Positions 58,670 through 64,000 of a DNA stretch of 64,000 nt are shown here, one piece after another (the first letter of the stretch is position 1; each line of letters opens with the position of its first letter). The DNA comes from Salegentibacter lacus (GTDB lineage Bacteria; Bacteroidota; Bacteroidia; Flavobacteriales; Flavobacteriaceae), in NCBI RefSeq assembly GCF_020164555.1, contig NZ_JAIQZB010000004.1, forward strand, positions 62,001-126,000. The letters run 5' to 3'. Made by a program: the position numbers and the translations under genes. A model generated the notes under the pieces. The model was not told where the DNA came from. It saw only the letters and a list, made by a program, of their open reading frames with translations, and ran no database searches.

Positions 58670-61600
58670 ATGTACCTAATTTTTGATACCGAAACTACCG
58701 GTCTTCCCAAACGCTGGGACGCTCCCTTAACCGATTCTGATAACTGGCCAAGATGTATCCAAATTGCCTGGCAGTTACATGATGGAATGGGGAATTTAAT
58801 CGAAAGTCAGGATTACCTGGTAAAGCCGGAAGGTTTTAATATTCCCTATGATGCTGAAAAGGTTCACGGAATTTCTACTGAGCTCGCTGCAGAAGAAGGA
58901 ATTCCCCTTTCTGAAATGCTGGAGAAATTTCAGGAAGCCTTAACTAAAACCAAGTTTGTAGTAGGGCAAAATGTAGGTTTTGACCTGAATATTATGGGCG
59001 CTGAATTCCATAGAAAAGGAATGGAAAATATGCTTCAGCAGTTACCGGTTTTAGATACCTGTACCGAAGTTACTGCCAGGATGTGTGAAATTCCCGGTGG
59101 GCGTGGTGGGAAATTTAAATTACCGACCTTAACCGAACTGCACGAATTTTTATTCGATGAACCTTTTGGAGAAGCCCATAACGCAACTGCAGATGTTGAG
59201 GCAACTACACGTTGTTTTCTGGAACTGGTTAGACAGCGTGTTTTTACCAAAGAACAGCTTGATGTACCTGTAGATTATTTTGAAAATTTTTCAGAAGTAA
59301 ATCCGCAGCCTATAGAGCTTATCGGGTTAAAACACATTAACCTTAAAAAAGCTTCCGAAGAAATAAGAAAAAGACTTCAGAAGCAACAACCCACTTCAGA
59401 AATTACCACCGAAGAGATAGAGGAAAACCTTGAAAAACTGGATGAGGTTCCTTTTGCTCATTTACACAACCATTCGCAGTTTTCGGTGTTGCAATCAACT
59501 ATTAGCATTAAAGACCTGGTAAATGTTGCTGCAGAAAATAATATGCCTGCGGTAGCACTTACCGACCATGCGAATATGATGGGTGCGTTTCATTTTGTAA
59601 AAGAAATTGGTGATTATAATAAGTCAGTAAGAGCGAAAAATGAAGAGGCACTTGCCAATAACGAGCCTGCCGAGGCCAGAGAATTAAAAGGAATTGTAGG
59701 CTGTGAATTTTTTGTTTGTGAAAATCACGCCGATAAATCCCGAAAGGATAATGGCTACCAGGTGGTGATGTTGGCTAAGAATAAGAAAGGTTATCATAAC
59801 CTGGCAAAAATGTCTTCAAAAGCCTATACCGATGGGTTTTATTATGTGCCGCGGATTGATAAAGAAATTGTAAAGCAATACAAGGAAGATATTATTGTGC
59901 TTACCGGTAACCTTTATGGTGAAGTGCCGAGTAAGGTTTTAAATGTTGGGGAACACCAGGCTGAAGAAGCTTTGCTTTGGTGGAAAGAAGAGTTTGGCGA
60001 CGATCTTTACATAGAGATCATGCGTCACGATCAGGAAGATGAAAATCGTGTAAATACGGTGCTGGTAGATTTTGCTAAAAAGCATAAAGTAAACCTGGTT
60101 GCAACTAATAACACCTATTATTGCGCTAAAGAAGATGCCAACGCCCACGATATTTTATTATGTATAAAAGACGGGGAAAAACAGGCCACACCAATTGGTC
60201 GCGGCCGTGGTTATCGTTACGGTTTACCTAACCAGGAATATTATTTTAAGAGTGGGGAAGAGATGAAAAATCTCTTTAAAGATCTGCCGGAAGCCATTAG
60301 TAATGTGCAGGAAGTAGTTGATAAAATTGAACCATTTGAGTTAGCACGAGATGTACTTTTACCTGCTTTCACCATTCCTGACGAATTTTTAGTTGAAGAA
60401 GATAAGCAAGACGGCGGAAAACGCGGGGAAAATGCTTACCTGAAACACATCACTTTTGTTGGTGCTAAAAAACGTTACGGCGAACTTACTCCGGAAATTG
60501 AGGATCGACTTAATTTCGAACTTTCGGTTATTGAAAATACGGGGTATCCGGGGTATTTTCTTATTGTAGAGGATTTTATTCGCGAGGCCCGGAATCTCGA
60601 TGTTTCGGTAGGGCCGGGTAGGGGTTCTGCAGCGGGAAGTGCCGTAGCCTACTGTTTGGCGATTACTAATATAGATCCTATTAAGTACGATCTGCTTTTT
60701 GAGCGTTTCTTAAATCCCGATCGTGTGAGCATGCCCGATATTGATATCGATTTTGATGATGAAGGTCGAAGCCGGGTTATGGATTACGTAATTAAAAAAT
60801 ACGGAGCCAACCAGGTGGCTCAAATTATTACCTACGGAACTATGGCCGCGAAATCTTCCATCCGTGATACGGCCAGGGTACTGGATCTTCCGTTAGGTGA
60901 TGCCGATAGGATTTCGAAACTGATCCCTACCATGTCCAAGCTCGGAAAGATCTTTGGAATGGATGAAAAGGAACTGAAAAAGAAATTCAGGAGTGAAGAT
61001 TTAGAGAAAGTAAATGAACTTTTAAATATTGCTGAAGGGGACGACCTGGAAGCGCAAACCGTAAATCAGGCGCGTGTTTTGGAAGGCTCGGTAAGGAATA
61101 CCGGGATTCACGCTTGTGGGGTAATTATCACACCGGGAGATATTACGAATTATGTGCCGGTTTCGGTAGCTAAGGATTCCGATCTTTATGTTACCCAGTT
61201 TGATAACTCGGTTGTAGAAAGCGCCGGACTGCTGAAAATGGACTTTTTGGGGTTAAAAACGCTAACCCTGATTAAAGATACGGTTCAAATTGTAAAAGGC
61301 AGGCACAATATAGATTTGGTACCCGATGAATTTCCGCTGGATGATGAAGAAACCTATAAACTTTTTCAACGTGGGGAAACGGTAGGCATCTTTCAGTATG
61401 AATCGCCGGGAATGCAGAAGCATATGAAGGACCTGAAACCAACGGTTTTTGACGACCTTATCGCGATGAACGCCCTATACCGTCCTGGCCCGATGGAATA
61501 TATCCCGAGTTTTATTGCGCGTAAACACGGAAGCGAGGAAATAGCCTACGATCTACCCGAAATGGAAGAATACCTCCAGGAAACTTACGGGATTACAGTT

Positions 61601-63061
61601 TACCAGGAGCAGGTGATGTTGCTCTCGCAAAAACTAGCAGGGTTTAGTAAAGGTGAAGCCGATGTTTTGCGTAAAGCGATGGGTAAGAAAATCTTCGCTT
61701 TGCTGGAACAACTAAAACCAAAATTTTTGGATGGAGGGGAAGCAAAAGGCCATCCGCGTGATGTTTTGGAGAAAATTTGGAAAGACTGGGAAGCTTTTGC
61801 AGCTTACGCTTTTAACAAATCTCACTCCACTTGTTATGCCTGGATCGCCTATCAGACCGCTTATTTAAAAGCGCATTATCCTGCGGAATATATGGCGGCG
61901 GTGCTTTCTAATAATATGAACGATATTAAGCAGGTTACTTTCTTTATGGAAGAATGTAAGCGAATGAAGCTTGATGTACTTGGCCCCGATGTTAATGAAT
62001 CTTTTTACAAATTTTCGGTAAATAAAGATTATGCGGTGCGCTTTGGAATGGGTGCTATAAAAGGAGTAGGATCTGGCGCGGTAGCAACTATTGTGGAAAA
62101 CAGAAAAACCGAAGCGGGACATTATAAATCAATTTTTGATATGGCGAAACGTATTGATTTGCGTTCAGCCAACAAAAAAGCCTTTGAAAACCTTGCCCTA
62201 GCCGGTGGCTTCGACGGATTTGGAGATACTCACCGCGCACAATATTTTCACGATGATGGCGACGGAATCACCTTTTTGGAAAAAGTGATAAAATATGCCG
62301 CGAAGTTTCAGGAGAATGAAAACTCTTCCCAGGTGAGTTTGTTCGGGGAAGCCAGTGAAGTGCAAATTCCGGAACCGGTGGTGCCTCCTTGTGAAGAATG
62401 GGGAACCATGGAAAAACTTAGGCGGGAACGCGAAGTAGTAGGGATTTATATTTCGGGGCACCCGCTGGACGATTTCAGGTATGAAATGGATTATTTTTGC
62501 AATTCGAAATTAGGCGAGTTTAATGATCTGGAAAAATGCGTAAACCGGGACCTTACTTTTGGCGGTGTGATAAGCGATGTGCAGCACCGGGTTTCAAAAA
62601 TGGGGAAAGGCTGGGCGATGTTTAGCGTAGAAGATTATACCGATACTTATGAGTTTAGGATGTTTGGCGAGGAATATTTAAAATTCCGGCATTTCCTGGT
62701 ACCAAATTCTTTTGTACATATCAAGATCTTTGTTAAAGAAGGCTGGACGAATAAAGAAACCGGGAAGAAAGGAGAGCCGAGAATTCAGTTTAATAATATT
62801 TATTTATTGCACGATGTGATGGACCAGTTTGCGAAAAAACTCACCATACAACTGGATATTGCCGATCTTCAGGAAGAGAAAATTAACTGGTTTAAAGATA
62901 CTTTTAGAACCCACCGCGGAGAGCATAAGTTGAATTTTGTGGTTTATGAAATGAAAGAGCAGGTAAAACTGCATATGCCGAGTAAAAAGCAAAAAGTAAA
63001 GATCTCACAGGAATTATTACAAACCCTGGAAGATGAACAGGTGATGTATAAGTTGAATTGA
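58670..63061 (+). CDS. dnaE: DNA polymerase III alpha fused to an N-terminal 3'-5' exonuclease
   Basis: A 1463-residue replicative polymerase. Residues 1-190 form a DnaQ-like exonuclease with all catalytic residues: Asp6, Glu8 (FDTETTG), Asp105 (GFD), His170 and Asp175 (EAHNATAD). A PHP domain starts near 262 (FAHLHNHSQFSVLQS), and the C-family polymerase palm follows with catalytic Asp690/Asp692 (PDIDIDFDDEGR). The C-terminal helix-hairpin-helix and OB domains end near 1463. E. coli DnaE has 1160 residues and uses a separate epsilon; the fusion makes proofreading part of the same chain. Confidence 0.96.
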   Translation: MYLIFDTETTGLPKRWDAPLTDSDNWPRCIQIAWQLHDGMGNLIESQDYLVKPEGFNIPYDAEKVHGISTELAAEEGIPLSEMLEKFQEALTKTKFVVGQNVGFDLNIMGAEFHRKGMENMLQQLPVLDTCTEVTARMCEIPGGRGGKFKLPTLTELHEFLFDEPFGEAHNATADVEATTRCFLELVRQRVFTKEQLDVPVDYFENFSEVNPQPIELIGLKHINLKKASEEIRKRLQKQQPTSEITTEEIEENLEKLDEVPFAHLHNHSQFSVLQSTISIKDLVNVAAENNMPAVALTDHANMMGAFHFVKEIGDYNKSVRAKNEEALANNEPAEARELKGIVGCEFFVCENHADKSRKDNGYQVVMLAKNKKGYHNLAKMSSKAYTDGFYYVPRIDKEIVKQYKEDIIVLTGNLYGEVPSKVLNVGEHQAEEALLWWKEEFGDDLYIEIMRHDQEDENRVNTVLVDFAKKHKVNLVATNNTYYCAKEDANAHDILLCIKDGEKQATPIGRGRGYRYGLPNQEYYFKSGEEMKNLFKDLPEAISNVQEVVDKIEPFELARDVLLPAFTIPDEFLVEEDKQDGGKRGENAYLKHITFVGAKKRYGELTPEIEDRLNFELSVIENTGYPGYFLIVEDFIREARNLDVSVGPGRGSAAGSAVAYCLAITNIDPIKYDLLFERFLNPDRVSMPDIDIDFDDEGRSRVMDYVIKKYGANQVAQIITYGTMAAKSSIRDTARVLDLPLGDADRISKLIPTMSKLGKIFGMDEKELKKKFRSEDLEKVNELLNIAEGDDLEAQTVNQARVLEGSVRNTGIHACGVIITPGDITNYVPVSVAKDSDLYVTQFDNSVVESAGLLKMDFLGLKTLTLIKDTVQIVKGRHNIDLVPDEFPLDDEETYKLFQRGETVGIFQYESPGMQKHMKDLKPTVFDDLIAMNALYRPGPMEYIPSFIARKHGSEEIAYDLPEMEEYLQETYGITVYQEQVMLLSQKLAGFSKGEADVLRKAMGKKIFALLEQLKPKFLDGGEAKGHPRDVLEKIWKDWEAFAAYAFNKSHSTCYAWIAYQTAYLKAHYPAEYMAAVLSNNMNDIKQVTFFMEECKRMKLDVLGPDVNESFYKFSVNKDYAVRFGMGAIKGVGSGAVATIVENRKTEAGHYKSIFDMAKRIDLRSANKKAFENLALAGGFDGFGDTHRAQYFHDDGDGITFLEKVIKYAAKFQENENSSQVSLFGEASEVQIPEPVVPPCEEWGTMEKLRREREVVGIYISGHPLDDFRYEMDYFCNSKLGEFNDLEKCVNRDLTFGGVISDVQHRVSKMGKGWAMFSVEDYTDTYEFRMFGEEYLKFRHFLVPNSFVHIKIFVKEGWTNKETGKKGEPRIQFNNIYLLHDVMDQFAKKLTIQLDIADLQEEKINWFKDTFRTHRGEHKLNFVVYEMKEQVKLHMPSKKQKVKISQELLQTLEDEQVMYKLN

Positions 63062-63365
63062 TTTCAGTTTGCAGTTTTGCAGTTGCAGTAGGCAGTAATA
63101 AATTTTTAAAGCCACGAATGCACGAATATTTTTCACCCTGCCCACTGCCTACTAAAGCCTGCTAACTGATATTTCCGGTTAGGGATTGAAGCAAGACCAT
63201 GTAGCGCTGAAAGCCCGACCCCGTGCTACGAGCGCAAGGAAACCGCCAAATAAACGAGTTGAATAAGCGTATAACCAAATACAATATCGCTTCTGTAAGG
63301 AAAGCAAAAATATTTGACTAATTTTACACTTTAATGATAATAACAGAAATTAAAAATACATTATT
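63062..63365. other. Intergenic region with candidate structured element
   Basis: A non-coding region between dnaE and trxA. Its first third is simple-sequence-like (GCAGTTTTGCAGTTGCAGTAGGCAG); the middle holds a GC-rich candidate structure (63165-63250); the end is AT-rich, leading to trxA. Confidence 0.55.
63165..63250 (+). ncRNA. Candidate structured RNA or Bacteroidota intergenic repeat
   Basis: A GC-rich block in AT-rich DNA: TTTCCGGTTAGGGATTGAAG, then GTAGC (63201-63205) and GCTAC (63225-63229) able to pair around GCTGAAAGCCCGACCCCGT, then GAGCGCAAGGAAACCGCC, which could pair with the earlier GCGCT and GGTT. A similar GGGATTGAAGC...AAGCCCGACCC layout is, from memory, common downstream of genes in this phylum. 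It could be a named RNA family such as Flavo-1 or a repeat. Confidence 0.35.
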
Positions 63366-63683
63366 ATGGCTATTGAAATAACTGATGCGAATTTTGAAGA
63401 ACAGGTGCTAAAAAGCGACAAGCCTGTAATGGTAGATTTTTGGGCTGCATGGTGCGGACCTTGTAGAATGGTAGGACCAATTATTGATGAAATTGGTACT
63501 GAATATGAAGGGAAAGCTGTTGTAGGAAAACTAGATGTTGATGCAAACCAGGAATTTGCTGCTAAGTACGGTGTGAGAAATATCCCGACGGTACTTATTT
63601 TTCAAAATGGAGAAGTAGTAGGCCGCCAGGTAGGCGTTGCGCCAAAAAATACTTATGCTGAAGCTTTAGACGAATTGCTATAA
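63366..63683 (+). CDS. trxA: Thioredoxin
   Basis: A 105-residue thiol-disulfide reductase. The active site is WCGPC (Cys30, Cys33) within MVDFWAAWCGPCRMVGP, with the cis-Pro motif NIPTVLIF. Length and motifs are canonical, in contrast to the Cys-less paralogue at 28.0 kb. Followed by a clear terminator. Confidence 0.97.
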   Translation: MAIEITDANFEEQVLKSDKPVMVDFWAAWCGPCRMVGPIIDEIGTEYEGKAVVGKLDVDANQEFAAKYGVRNIPTVLIFQNGEVVGRQVGVAPKNTYAEALDELL

Positions 63684-63706
63684 GTTTTAGCATTTTATAT
63701 AATTTG

Positions 63707-63734
63707 AAAACCCGGTCTTGTGCCGGGTTTTTTT
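63707..63734 (+). terminator. trxA terminator
   Basis: AAAACCCGG and CCGGGTTTT form a 9-bp stem with a 7-nt loop, followed by a T run. Confidence 0.85.
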
Positions 63735-63787
63735 ATTGGATGTTTTTTAGGTTTAAAACACAGGGCTTTTATTTATCTTAGTGGAGT

Positions 63788-64000
63788 ATGAATATAAAGG
63801 AAGAAATATATAGTTCGGCTGCGGGTTTTACTCAGCTGGAATTGTTGGCAAAGCAGGTGGTAGAGGGCTATATTTCGGGAATTCACAAGAGTCCGTTTCA
63901 CGGTTTTTCTGCGGAATTTGCCGAGCATAAGATTTACAACAATGGCGAAAGCACCAAACATATAGACTGGAAGCTTTTTGCTAAAACCGAGAAGCTCTAC
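63788..64000 (+). CDS. DUF58 domain protein (partial, runs off the window)
   Basis: The first 71 codons of a gene cut by the window edge. AKQVVEGYISGIHKSPFHGF and GESTKHIDWKLFAKTEKLY are characteristic of DUF58 proteins (the xxIDWxxxA/RT motif), which sit in MoxR/Bat-type clusters and are thought to link to von Willebrand-factor-domain proteins. The start ATG 63788 leads directly into conserved sequence. The neighbours beyond the edge are unknown. Confidence 0.82.
   Translation, partial: MNIKEEIYSSAAGFTQLELLAKQVVEGYISGIHKSPFHGFSAEFAEHKIYNNGESTKHIDWKLFAKTEKLY

Overview
The window is a stretch of low-GC chromosome from a Bacteroidota bacterium, most probably a marine or saline Flavobacteriaceae member of the Gramella/Salegentibacter/Zunongwangia type. 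Signs of this are a TonB-dependent receptor with an N-terminal carboxypeptidase-regulatory-like domain, a lipoprotein with an acidic surface-export signature after its lipobox cysteine, TAnnTTTG -7 promoter elements with an upstream TTG (clearest at rplM and tRNA-Gln), a DUF2723 membrane protein, long charged tails on ribosomal proteins S2 and S16, and DNA polymerase III alpha fused to a proofreading exonuclease. The genus is inference; no rRNA is present.

Layout. 1-6.4 kb: a TonB-dependent receptor and a surface lipoprotein diverge from a PhoB/PhoR-like two-component pair, with 11-bp-period TTAA repeats between them. 6.3-9.1 kb: a glycosyltransferase, two small exported proteins and about 1 kb of decayed sequence. 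9.1-14 kb: trmB, a LysE exporter, an alkyltransferase-like DNA-damage protein, then Mrp, NifU-like, ferredoxin reductase and ferredoxin (Fe-S and electron transfer). 14-21 kb: DUF3050, glutaryl-CoA dehydrogenase, a tRNA methyltransferase and the rplM-rpsI and rpsB-tsf genes. 21-32.5 kb: polA, a glycoasparaginase/sugar-transporter pair, a phosphoesterase, a cysteine-less thioredoxin, a polysaccharide deacetylase with a low-complexity insert and a giant DUF2723 protein. 32.8 kb: tRNA-Gln. 33-43 kb: a PAS histidine kinase and a receiver-CRP/FNR hybrid regulator, followed by a universal stress protein, carbonic anhydrase, truncated haemoglobin operon, CoA-transferase operon and YceI-porin operon. 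43-52 kb: ftsX, panE and a glycogen operon (glgA-glgC-glgB-GH31). 52-64 kb: a dead toxin-antitoxin pair, leuS, a live toxin-antitoxin pair, rpsP-rimM, a DUF2383 protein, dnaE, trxA and the start of a DUF58 gene.

The most interesting signal is in 36-43 kb. Three transcription units (universal stress protein; small membrane protein plus truncated haemoglobin; YceI plus porin) each carry an inverted TGA-N6-TCA site whose centre lies exactly 29.5 bp upstream of a -7-like TAnnTTTG element. That is the class II activator position. The likely regulator is encoded beside them: a phospho-receiver fused to a CRP-type DNA-binding module whose recognition helix keeps the Glu and Arg that read TGA half-sites, but whose nucleotide pocket lacks the usual phosphate-binding Arg. 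Together with the PAS kinase this looks like a phosphorylation-driven FNR/CRP-type stress regulon. Other items are a dispersed inverted-repeat family in at least six intergenic places, a decayed ParE-type toxin-antitoxin module with identifiable lesions, and a candidate structured RNA upstream of trxA.
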